A DNA stretch of 13,031 bases from Methanomassiliicoccaceae archaeon UBA328. GTDB taxonomy: Archaea; Thermoplasmatota; Thermoplasmata; Methanomassiliicoccales; Methanomethylophilaceae. The notes beneath the pieces were generated by a model. The model was given only the letters and a program-made list of their open reading frames with translations, did no database searches and was not told the DNA's origin. The stretch covers positions 1 through 13,031 of the forward strand of contig DAYM01000012.1 in the NCBI GenBank assembly GCA_002506905.1. Reading direction: 5' to 3'. Both the position numbers and the translations under genes were made by a program. Below are positions 5,993 through 11,873 of the stretch, one piece after another; the first letter of the stretch is position 1, and each line of letters opens with the position of its first letter.

Positions 5993-6772
5993 TCAATCCT
6001 CCGTCGACTTCGGAAGCAGGATTATATGAGGTCTTCCTTCGACCTCTATCACCCTGCATTCGACGTCATAAACCTGTTTGATGTTGTATTCGGTCAGCAC
6101 TTCTGCTGCCCCTCCATCGGCGAAAACACCGCCGTTGGCCATCATTATTATCCTGTCTGCATATGCCGCAGTGATGTTGAGGTCATGACAAACCATCAAC
6201 ACCATAGTGCCCGAATCGCGGGCGTATTTTTTCAGGAAATGCATGACATCCATCTGATGTCTGACATCAAGATTGGATGTCGGTTCGTCCAAGATAAGGA
6301 TCTTGGGCTGCTGGGCCAGACCTCTGGCGATCATGACCCTTTGAAGCTGACCGGCACTCAGTTCCCTTATGTCACGGTCTGAAAGTTCCTCGAGTTCCAT
6401 CGTTTCGATGGCCTTATCGACGATCCTCATATCATTTTCAGAGGTGGTCCATCCCGCATGCGGATGTCTTCCCATCAAAACGGCCTCCGCCACACTCATG
6501 GAGAAGACGCTGTACGCGGTATTGGGAACATAGGCCATGATCTGTGCCAATTCCAAAAGACTGGAATCTCTGACGTTCTTTCCGTCTATGAGCACGGTCC
6601 CCTGTGTCGGTGTAAGAAGTTTGTTGATACATTTGACGAAAGTGGTCTTTCCGACACCGTTTGGGCCGAGAATACAGATAAGCTCAGGCTTATCCATTTC
6701 CAGATCCAGGTCATGGAAGACGGGAACGTCTCCGTAACTGAAAGAAAGACCTTCGATCTTGATGTCCGTCAT
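5993..6772 (-). CDS. FecE/BtuD-type ABC transporter ATPase
   Basis: This 259-residue ATPase should power the permease encoded just upstream. Walker A is GPNGVGKTT at residues 36-44, the signature is LSAGQLQRV at 138-146, Walker B is ILILDEP at 158-164, the D-loop is SNLD at 166-169 and the switch histidine is H196. The position normally held by the Q-loop glutamine reads YVPN, with N84 instead of Gln. GRHPH at 101-105 is typical of the iron-siderophore/cobalamin group. The start codon overlaps the permease stop by four bases (ATGA) and has GGAGG at 6780-6784, seven bases upstream. The gene is fourth of five in the operon. The family is certain; iron-chelate, heme or corrinoid specificity is not. 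Confidence 0.92.
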   Translation of the reverse strand: MTDIKIEGLSFSYGDVPVFHDLDLEMDKPELICILGPNGVGKTTFVKCINKLLTPTQGTVLIDGKNVRDSSLLELAQIMAYVPNTAYSVFSMSVAEAVLMGRHPHAGWTTSENDMRIVDKAIETMELEELSDRDIRELSAGQLQRVMIARGLAQQPKILILDEPTSNLDVRHQMDVMHFLKKYARDSGTMVLMVCHDLNITAAYADRIIMMANGGVFADGGAAEVLTEYNIKQVYDVECRVIEVEGRPHIILLPKSTED

Positions 6773-7851
6773 GACCAGACCTCCTTGTTGTTACGCAATA
6801 TGAGGAACATGAACAGCGGTCCGCCGATACATGCCGTGATCACTCCTACAGGAAGCATCAACGGTGCCGCGATGACCCTGGCCACTATGTCGGATGCCAA
6901 TAGCAACAATGCGCCGAACACCGCCGAAGCAGGGATTAGATATTTGTTATCGGCTTCGATGATATGCCTTGTAATATGCGGTGCGACCAGTCCCACGAAT
7001 CCTATGATGCCGGTAAAACTGACAATGGTCGCCGCGATAAGTGTGATCACCAAAAGAACGATCAGCCTCTTCTTATCAACATTGACTCCGAGTGTCTTTG
7101 CGCTGTCATCACCAATGCTCATGACATTGAGCTGATTGGCCATATACTGCACATAAAGCGAACCGAAGAAAGTAATGGCCAGAATGAGACCCAATTCGCT
7201 GAATTCTACTCCATCTAATGATCCGACCATCCAAGTATACACTGTGGATAGATCTTCTGGATCGGCGATGAGCATGAACAGTTGCGTCATTGCATTGAAC
7301 AGATACATCAGCGAGATACCGCAGAGGATCATCATTGTCGGCGTAGCCTTTCTGAACTTACTGAGGAACAGAATGACCAGGGCCGGAATCACGGCGAATA
7401 TGAATGCATTGAAAACAATGCCTCCGCCGGCAACCAGTTCGAACCCGAGGATAATGGCGAGCGCGGCACCGAATCCGGCACCGGAAGATATTCCCATGGT
7501 ATACGGGTCGGCCAGCGGATTCTTCATCATACTCTGCATGGCTGTACCGCAAACAGCGAGGCCGAAACCGCAGACTGCCGCTCCCAGTATTCTGGGAAGC
7601 CTCAGATCGATAACGACATGCGCCGCAGTCGCATCCGACTGTGCCTGTCCGGTAATAGCGTGCCAAATGATGTCATAGACCTCTCCCGCCGATATAGGAT
7701 ATGATCCCAACGTTGCGGAATAGACCGCAACGAAAAAGCATGCCAGTATACAAATTATGATGAAGGTCACTCTTTTTGCAACCGTTTTTCTGTAAGTTAC
7801 TTCGAATTTGGAATCAAATTCGGATTCCTTCTTATGAAAAGTTAGTTTCAT
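6769..7851 (-). CDS. FecCD/BtuC-type ABC transporter permease
   Basis: This 360-residue membrane protein has about ten helices, the usual size for the FecCD family, with a slightly long charged cytoplasmic N-terminus (residues 1-25). Hallmarks are LRLPRIL at 83-89, NPLADPYTMGISSGAG at 111-126 in the core, the ATPase-contact segment GDDSAKTLGVN at 247-257, and GFVGLVAPHITR at 284-295. The C-terminal helix begins LPVGVITACIGGP at 333-345. It would form a homodimer with two copies of the ATPase and move a chelated metal or corrinoid into the cytoplasm. Its ATG overlaps the stop of the upstream gene by four bases and is preceded by AAGGA. It overlaps the downstream ATPase gene by four bases. Confidence 0.92.
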   Translation of the reverse strand: MKLTFHKKESEFDSKFEVTYRKTVAKRVTFIIICILACFFVAVYSATLGSYPISAGEVYDIIWHAITGQAQSDATAAHVVIDLRLPRILGAAVCGFGLAVCGTAMQSMMKNPLADPYTMGISSGAGFGAALAIILGFELVAGGGIVFNAFIFAVIPALVILFLSKFRKATPTMMILCGISLMYLFNAMTQLFMLIADPEDLSTVYTWMVGSLDGVEFSELGLILAITFFGSLYVQYMANQLNVMSIGDDSAKTLGVNVDKKRLIVLLVITLIAATIVSFTGIIGFVGLVAPHITRHIIEADNKYLIPASAVFGALLLLASDIVARVIAAPLMLPVGVITACIGGPLFMFLILRNNKEVWS

Positions 7852-8354
7852 AATATCCTTGCCGTAAATTGTAGTTCTTCGATCGTAACATAGACACAGT
7901 ATGGAACGCCGTCCCCGTCGACCAAAAATTTGAAGGTCCCGTTGGTAGTATCTGTCAGAACCCAGACAGAATATTCGATCCCATCTAAGGTCTCTGCACC
8001 TGTATTGGTATACAGTGAGGCCAAGGGAGTGTCGTTACTGTTGTTCAGTATAAGAGATACACTTATTGTTTGAAGTTCCGCATCACATTCGGGCTCGAAT
8101 GTGAACATCAATATCCTCTCATCCGAAGATTCGTTTATGTAGTGAGAAGATCCGGACCCGGTGACCTCATATGTCAGGCCCCCGTCGGAATATTCTCCCT
8201 CAATAGTGTATGTGTTGTCTGTGAATCTGAGATCGCCCTGTTCCTGGGAAGTGACAAAATATGATACTGCCCAGCCGCTCAGTGCGACCATGACACACAT
8301 AATCACAACAATTGCGGCCACACCGGCATATCCTATGTCGCCCCTGGAATTCAA
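7848..8354 (-). CDS. membrane-anchored extracytoplasmic protein in the uptake operon, family unknown
   Basis: This protein of about 168 residues was not recognised. After a short polar N-terminus (NSRGDIGYAG), residues 11-34 are one hydrophobic helix; the remainder looks secreted and beta-rich, with potential N-glycosylation sequons (NES, NGT). The N-terminus is reminiscent of archaeal pilin-like signal/anchor segments, a resemblance only. I chose the TTG at 8354, four bases after the stop of the methyltransferase, with AAGGAAGTGA just upstream. A TTG at 8372 is also in frame but lacks a ribosome binding site and would overlap the methyltransferase. The gene overlaps the permease by four bases, so it is translated with the importer and may be an accessory ligand-capture or complex-stabilising subunit. 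That role is inferred from position only. Confidence 0.65.
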   Translation of the reverse strand: MNSRGDIGYAGVAAIVVIMCVMVALSGWAVSYFVTSQEQGDLRFTDNTYTIEGEYSDGGLTYEVTGSGSSHYINESSDERILMFTFEPECDAELQTISVSLILNNSNDTPLASLYTNTGAETLDGIEYSVWVLTDTTNGTFKFLVDGDGVPYCVYVTIEELQFTARIL

Positions 8355-8358
8355 CGAT

Positions 8359-9105
8359 TCACTTCCTTGCAAAAATGAAGAATGAATTAGGGAGGTACAC
8401 CCTCTCGCCTTCGTATTCTACGATATTGGAGTCCCTTCCGTCAGTATGGATGTGGACTGTCTGTGCACCGAGTTCCATCAGGGTATTGACATCCCATTGG
8501 GGCCTTCTTTCCTTGCTGAGCGGGAGATCCTTGGCAATGTTCTGCATCACTTCCGGATCTGCTCCGAAATCTGTTTCGGTTTTCTTATAATGGGATCTCT
8601 CTTTCTTTTTTTCTGCATTCGCATACACGTTATCATAAAGATAGAGGTAGTGGTTGCCGTCGAATGTGAGCATCTTGCCATTAGGTTTCAATACTCTGAG
8701 CCATTCGCGATAGGCCTGCCTGGGCCTTTCCAGGTCCCAGACCAGATTCCTTGAGAGGATAAGATCAAAAGTGTTGTCCTCGAATTCGAGGTTCTGAGCA
8801 TTCATTCTCAGCAGGTTTACCTCGGCTCCAGATTCCTCGCAGTTCTTTTTTGCGATGTCAAGCATGGCCTGAGTGTAATCTATTGCCGTAACATCGTGTC
8901 CTCTGCCTTTGAGCAGCATCGGGAAGAAACCCGGACCTGTTCCTATATCCAATATCTTCATGGGTTTGGAAAGGTCTGCATGCTCGCCGATTATGTTCAG
9001 CCAATGGTCGGATTTACCGGTCTCGAGATCATCCAGGATGCATTCCGAATAGTTTTCTGCTCTGCCCGTCCAATAATCTTTGATCTCATCCAACATGCTT
9101 TCCAT
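8359..9105 (-). CDS. class I SAM-dependent methyltransferase, first gene of the uptake operon
   Basis: This 248-residue Rossmann-fold methyltransferase has motif I ILDIGTGPG at residues 51-59, the acidic residue D76 in AIDYT, the segment NAQNLEFEDNTFD at 102-114, and EWLRVLKPNGK at 134-144. It is a paralogue of the product of 3840-4583. They share the IK-x-YW N-terminus and the EW-x-RVLKP segment, but the C-terminal substrate regions differ, which suggests different acceptors. The ATG at 9105 has GGAG at 9113-9116 seven bases upstream. It heads an operon in which every later gene overlaps or nearly abuts its neighbour, tying a methylation step to import by a FecBCD-type transporter. The acceptor (metallophore, corrinoid, porphyrin or other) is unknown. 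Confidence 0.87.
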   Translation of the reverse strand: MESMLDEIKDYWTGRAENYSECILDDLETGKSDHWLNIIGEHADLSKPMKILDIGTGPGFFPMLLKGRGHDVTAIDYTQAMLDIAKKNCEESGAEVNLLRMNAQNLEFEDNTFDLILSRNLVWDLERPRQAYREWLRVLKPNGKMLTFDGNHYLYLYDNVYANAEKKKERSHYKKTETDFGADPEVMQNIAKDLPLSKERRPQWDVNTLMELGAQTVHIHTDGRDSNIVEYEGERVYLPNSFFIFARK

Positions 9106-9126
9106 TGCATTTCTCCGAGCACCTGA

Positions 9127-9194
9127 TGTTATTACTAATATATAATTCGTAACACTATGTTATTATGAAATTTATTTTATTATGCATTAACATA
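9127..9194. repeat. four TGTTA half-sites around the uptake-operon promoter, candidate operator
   Basis: TGTTATTAC at 9127-9135 faces GTAACA at 9149-9154, bracketing the TATA box. TATGTTATTATG at 9156-9167 faces CATTAACATA at 9185-9194. The two TGTTATTA copies are 31 bases apart, about three helical turns. This arrangement suits a dimeric regulator, for example one sensing metal or ligand supply. The region is A/T-rich, so chance matches are possible. Confidence 0.35.
9136..9147 (-). promoter_or_regulatory. TATA box of the methyltransferase/importer operon
   Basis: On the minus strand this reads AATTATATATTA, centred about 36 bases before the ATG at 9105. That predicts a leader of about 10 bases starting near the GGAG ribosome binding site. 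It is flanked by the TGTTA half-sites described under 9127-9194. Confidence 0.5.
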
Positions 9195-9229
9195 ATGTGG
9201 AAGAAATGCTAAGATTAATAGTTGGAAGA

Positions 9230-9256
9230 GGGCGCACGGGGATGGACCGTACGCCC
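9230..9256 (-). terminator. stem-loop after htpG
   Basis: GGGCGCAC at 9230-9237 pairs with GTACGCCC at 9249-9256 with one mismatch, and two further inner G-C pairs form. On the minus strand the stem is followed by TCTTCCAACTATTAATCTT. It lies 7 bases after the htpG stop and separates htpG from the uptake operon downstream on the same strand. Confidence 0.6.
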
Positions 9257-9263
9257 ATTGTTT

Positions 9264-11168
9264 TCAGAACAGGCTGAATACCAGGTCCGAATAGCCTATC
9301 GTGTCGTCCAGGGGCAATCCTGCGACAATGACGGCCTGCTCGTACATGATCTTGGCCATCTTGGCGGCTTTATTTTTATCCGTGGCATACGCCTCGCTGA
9401 GCGCTTTGAATGCGGGATGATCGGCATTGAGTTCCAGAATGTGGTTGGCGTGGACCTTCTGATCATCATTTCCGGGAACGCTCATGAAATACTTCTCCAT
9501 CTCGATGGTTATCTGACCGTCGCTTGTGAGAAGTACGGCGTGGTTCTTCAGCTTGTTGGAGAGCCTGACCGCGGTGACCTTGTCGCCCAGAGAGGTCTTG
9601 ACGAAATCAAGCAAATCTTTGTTCTCTTCCTGTTTGGTCTCGGTCTCCTTCTTCTGTTCTTCGGTCTCCAGACCGAGGTCTTCCGTGGTCACGTTGCAGA
9701 GTTTTTTCTCCTCATAGGTGCCGATGGCGTTCATTACGAACTCATCCACATCTTCCGTGAGACAGAGAATGTCGTATCCCTTGTCCTTCAGAGGCTCGTT
9801 CTGAGGCAGACTCTTGGCGTGTTCGTACGTATCCGCCGATACGTAGTAGATCAGTTTCTGATTCTCCGGCATGGCCTTGATGTAATCATCGAATGAGATC
9901 ATCTCGCCGGTATTGGCGGAACGGAACATCAGCAGATCTTTGAGAAGGTCCTTGTTGATCCCGTACTCGTCGACGACGCCGTATTCGATCTGACGTCCGA
10001 AACTCCTGTAGAATTCGTCGTATGTCTTGCGGTCCTCGTCCATCAGGCGCTTGAGCTCCGCTTTGATTTTCTTTGTGAGATTGGACGATACCGATCTGAG
10101 CTGACGGTCGTGCTGGAGTACTTCCCTCGAGATATTCAGCGAGAAATCGGGTGAATCGACTACTCCGCGTACGAATCTGAAGCAGAAAGGCAGCAGATCG
10201 GCGCATTTGTCCATGATCATGACACCGTTGGAATAGAGCTGGAGTCCGGGCTGGAAGTCACGTGTGTAGAAGTCATAAGGTGCTTTCTTGGGGATGAAGA
10301 GCATGGCCTTGTAGCTCACGGTACCTTCGGCGTTCACACGTATGATAGAGACGGGGTCGTCGAAATCACGGAATTTGTTCTTGTAGAATTCTTTGCATTT
10401 CTCGTCCGTGGCCTCTTTCTTGCTTTGCTGCCAGACGGGTATCATGCTGTTGACGACCTCGTCCTCTGTCTTGGTGACCCATTCTTTCTTGGGATTGCCG
10501 TTCTCATCCTTCTCTCCGGTCTCCTGATAGTCACCGGATTCGACATCCATGTGGATCGGCCAGCGGATATAATCGGAATATTTCTTCACAAGGTCCTGGA
10601 CCTCGTAGCCGTCAAGGAACTGGCTGTATTCATCTCCGTCATTATCGGGCTTGAGATGCATGATGACATCCGTACCGTACGAGTCCTTTTCGCACTCCTT
10701 GATCGTGTAGCCGTCGATACCGTTGCTCTCCCAGGAATATGCCTGCTCGTTTCCGAATGCTTTCGAAACGACCTTTACCTTGTCGGATACCATGAAGACA
10801 GAATAGAAACCGACACCGAACTGTCCGATGATGCTGGCATCCTTGTTTTCAGCCTCGTTCTTGAAATCGAGGGAACCGCTGTGCGCGATGACACCCAGAT
10901 ATTTGTCGAGACCGTCTTTGTCCATTCCGATACCGTTGTCCGATACGGTGACGGTGCGTGCTTCTTTGTCCAGTTTGATCTGTATCTTCAGATCCTCTTT
11001 CTTGACACCGATGGACGGATCTGTCATGGACTTGTAGTTCAATTTGTCGATCGCATCGGATGCATTTGATATGACCTCACGGAGAAAGATCTCTTTGTGA
11101 GTGTAGATCGAGTTGGCCATAAGGTCAAGCAGGCGTTTGGATTCCGCTCTAAATTGTTTCTTTGACAT
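9264..11168 (-). CDS. htpG: HtpG, bacterial-type Hsp90 molecular chaperone
   Basis: This 634-residue cytosolic protein is an ATP-driven dimeric chaperone of the Hsp90 family, at full bacterial HtpG length. In the N-terminal GHKL ATPase domain E31 (the catalytic base), N35, DNGIGM at 77-82 and IGQFGVGFYS at 114-123 are present. The middle domain carries NISREVLQ with the catalytic arginine. A charged stretch rich in Glu and Lys (EEQKKETETK) precedes the C-terminal dimerisation domain, which ends in DLVFSLF. The ATG at 11168 (MSKKQFRAESKRLLDLM) matches the family start; the GTG at 11177 would add three residues. GGGAAGTGA upstream can act as ribosome binding site. It has its own TATA box and terminator. 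Hsp90 is absent from most archaea, so acquisition from a bacterium is likely, although stop-codon use matches the neighbours. Confidence 0.96.
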   Translation of the reverse strand: MSKKQFRAESKRLLDLMANSIYTHKEIFLREVISNASDAIDKLNYKSMTDPSIGVKKEDLKIQIKLDKEARTVTVSDNGIGMDKDGLDKYLGVIAHSGSLDFKNEAENKDASIIGQFGVGFYSVFMVSDKVKVVSKAFGNEQAYSWESNGIDGYTIKECEKDSYGTDVIMHLKPDNDGDEYSQFLDGYEVQDLVKKYSDYIRWPIHMDVESGDYQETGEKDENGNPKKEWVTKTEDEVVNSMIPVWQQSKKEATDEKCKEFYKNKFRDFDDPVSIIRVNAEGTVSYKAMLFIPKKAPYDFYTRDFQPGLQLYSNGVMIMDKCADLLPFCFRFVRGVVDSPDFSLNISREVLQHDRQLRSVSSNLTKKIKAELKRLMDEDRKTYDEFYRSFGRQIEYGVVDEYGINKDLLKDLLMFRSANTGEMISFDDYIKAMPENQKLIYYVSADTYEHAKSLPQNEPLKDKGYDILCLTEDVDEFVMNAIGTYEEKKLCNVTTEDLGLETEEQKKETETKQEENKDLLDFVKTSLGDKVTAVRLSNKLKNHAVLLTSDGQITIEMEKYFMSVPGNDDQKVHANHILELNADHPAFKALSEAYATDKNKAAKMAKIMYEQAVIVAGLPLDDTIGYSDLVFSLF

Positions 11169-11181
11169 CTCATTCACTTCC

Positions 11182-11197
11182 CACAGTTCTCACTGTG
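11182..11197 (-). promoter_or_regulatory. short inverted repeat at the htpG transcription start region
   Basis: CACAG at 11182-11186 and CTGTG at 11193-11197 form a 5-bp dyad with a 6-base spacer. It lies between the TATA box and the start codon of htpG, near the predicted transcription start. It could be an operator or a small leader hairpin. It does not match the bacterial CIRCE element. The support is only the dyad and its position. Confidence 0.25.
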
Positions 11198-11222
11198 TTT
11201 TTCTGAATGATTGTTTGTACTT

Positions 11223-11231
11223 CTATATAAA
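11223..11231 (-). promoter_or_regulatory. TATA box of htpG
   Basis: The minus strand reads TTTATATAG within a longer TTTTATATAGAA stretch, about 59 bases before the ATG at 11168. Transcription would start near 11200 with a leader of about 30 bases, enough for the ribosome binding site seen just before the start codon. Confidence 0.5.
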
Positions 11232-11265
11232 ATTATTTACGAAATCACCGGGGCCGGAACGATCT

Positions 11266-11469
11266 TCAGATCACTCCGAAAGAACTCAGGTATGCATAGA
11301 CCGTACCGACAAGGAATACTACCAGAAGTATGACGGAGAACAGGTACATCCTGTGAACGGACCTGTCGTTGGGATCGAGTTTACAGGACTTTCTATAGCT
11401 CAATACCAAGGCAACAGCCATGATGGTGACGAACGAACAGATCAACGGTGTTATGAATGAGACTGCCAT
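11266..11469 (-). CDS. small two-helix membrane protein, function unknown
   Basis: This 67-residue protein consists of two hydrophobic helices (about residues 3-24 and 42-63) joined by a basic, polar loop (YRKSCKLDPNDRSVHRM), so both ends probably face the outside. No family is recognised. The composition is convincingly membrane-like, and the frame carries its own TATA box at 11500-11506, which would give a leader of about 8 bases. The ATG sits inside the right half of a long inverted repeat (11462-11500). In a transcript reading through from the gene at 11510 the start codon would be paired and hidden, while a transcript from its own promoter would lack the partner arm. It lies between htpG and a small helical protein gene on the same strand. 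Confidence 0.6.
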   Translation of the reverse strand: MAVSFITPLICSFVTIMAVALVLSYRKSCKLDPNDRSVHRMYLFSVILLVVFLVGTVYAYLSSFGVI

Positions 11470-11500
11470 GGCCTATCGTTACCCTATAGGCCAAGGCAGT
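11462..11500. repeat. 39-bp inverted repeat covering a start codon
   Basis: Positions 11462-11476 pair with 11486-11500 over 15 positions with one A-A mismatch (11468/11494), around a 9-base loop. The inner eight pairs are TGGCCTAT against ATAGGCCA and the outer six ACTGCC against GGCAGT. It begins 10 bases after the stop of the gene at 11510-11767 on the minus strand and includes the ATG of the gene at 11469. It could be a terminator for the former, although no T-run follows, an insulator of translation for the latter, or a regulator site. Confidence 0.7.
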
Positions 11501-11506
11501 ATAAAA
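11500..11506 (-). promoter_or_regulatory. TATA box of the small two-helix membrane protein gene
   Basis: The minus strand reads TTTTATA, centred about 34 bases before the ATG at 11469. A start near 11477 is predicted, which falls in the loop of the inverted repeat at 11462-11500, so the mRNA would keep only one arm of it. Confidence 0.45.
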
Positions 11507-11509
11507 GGT

Positions 11510-11767
11510 TCAGTTTTTGATGGGGGCGTCGAGAGCGTTTCCTCTGATGAAGTTTACGAAGATCTTGAGGATCTCGTTGAGGTATGCATCGAGATTCTGC
11601 TGTTCGTAAGGGGGATTCATCCACGTTTTAACGAGCTCGATGAGGTCCGCATCGGTGCATCCGTCGGGGTGGCTGGCTGCGAAATCCTTCCAGTGGGTCA
11701 TTCCGACACGGAATCCCATGGTCTCTTTCAACTCCACGATCTCGGGGTTGGTTATGTGGTATGTCAT
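11510..11767 (-). CDS. small, mostly helical soluble protein, function unknown
   Basis: This 85-residue protein has no membrane segment or signal peptide and is not recognised. It is predicted to be mainly alpha-helical and acidic, with segments such as EIVELKETMGFRVGM and DADLIELVKTWMNPP followed by an amphipathic C-terminal helix (LNEILKIFVNFI). The HWKDF and WMNPPY segments are the best handles for a family search. A TATA-like box 27 bases before the ATG predicts a leaderless transcript, and no Shine-Dalgarno sequence is visible. A long inverted repeat follows its TGA stop by 10 bases. Confidence that it is a gene rests on the promoter spacing and the balanced amino-acid composition. Confidence 0.55.
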   Translation of the reverse strand: MTYHITNPEIVELKETMGFRVGMTHWKDFAASHPDGCTDADLIELVKTWMNPPYEQQNLDAYLNEILKIFVNFIRGNALDAPIKN

Positions 11768-11790
11768 GCTTTCGGGTAGCGAATAGGACC

Positions 11791-11798
11791 CTATATGA
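11791..11798 (-). promoter_or_regulatory. TATA-like box of the small helical protein gene
   Basis: The minus strand reads TCATATAG, centred about 27 bases before the ATG at 11767, the spacing of a leaderless start. The rest of the 106-bp gap up to the gene at 11874 holds only the terminator at 11829-11858. Confidence 0.45.
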
Positions 11799-11828
11799 AT
11801 CTATGGTTCGAAAAGAAGGAAATAAAGT

Positions 11829-11858
11829 GCAGGACCGGCTGAAAATTACCGATCCTGC
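11829..11858 (-). terminator. stem-loop and T-rich tract after the transglutaminase-like gene
   Basis: GCAGGACCGG at 11829-11838 pairs with CCGATCCTGC at 11849-11858 with one mismatch, around a 10-base A/T-rich loop. On the minus strand it lies 15 bases after the TGA and is followed by ACTTTATTTCCTTCTTTTC, a good archaeal or intrinsic-type termination signal. Confidence 0.7.
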
Positions 11859-11873
11859 GATAAAATCAATGTT

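Noticed and set aside
10425..11069. Plus-strand open frame of 214 codons opposite htpG
   Set aside because: It lies wholly antisense to a certain gene, has no promoter or ribosome binding site, and its Val/Ile/Leu-rich composition is the mirror of htpG codon use.
11169..11177. GTG at 11177 as the htpG start
   Set aside because: The ATG at 11168 matches the usual HtpG N-terminus, and GGGAAGTGA upstream is better placed for it.
11178..11240. CIRCE heat-shock operator before htpG
   Set aside because: The TTAGCACTC / GAGTGCTAA arms are absent; only an unrelated 5-bp dyad is present.
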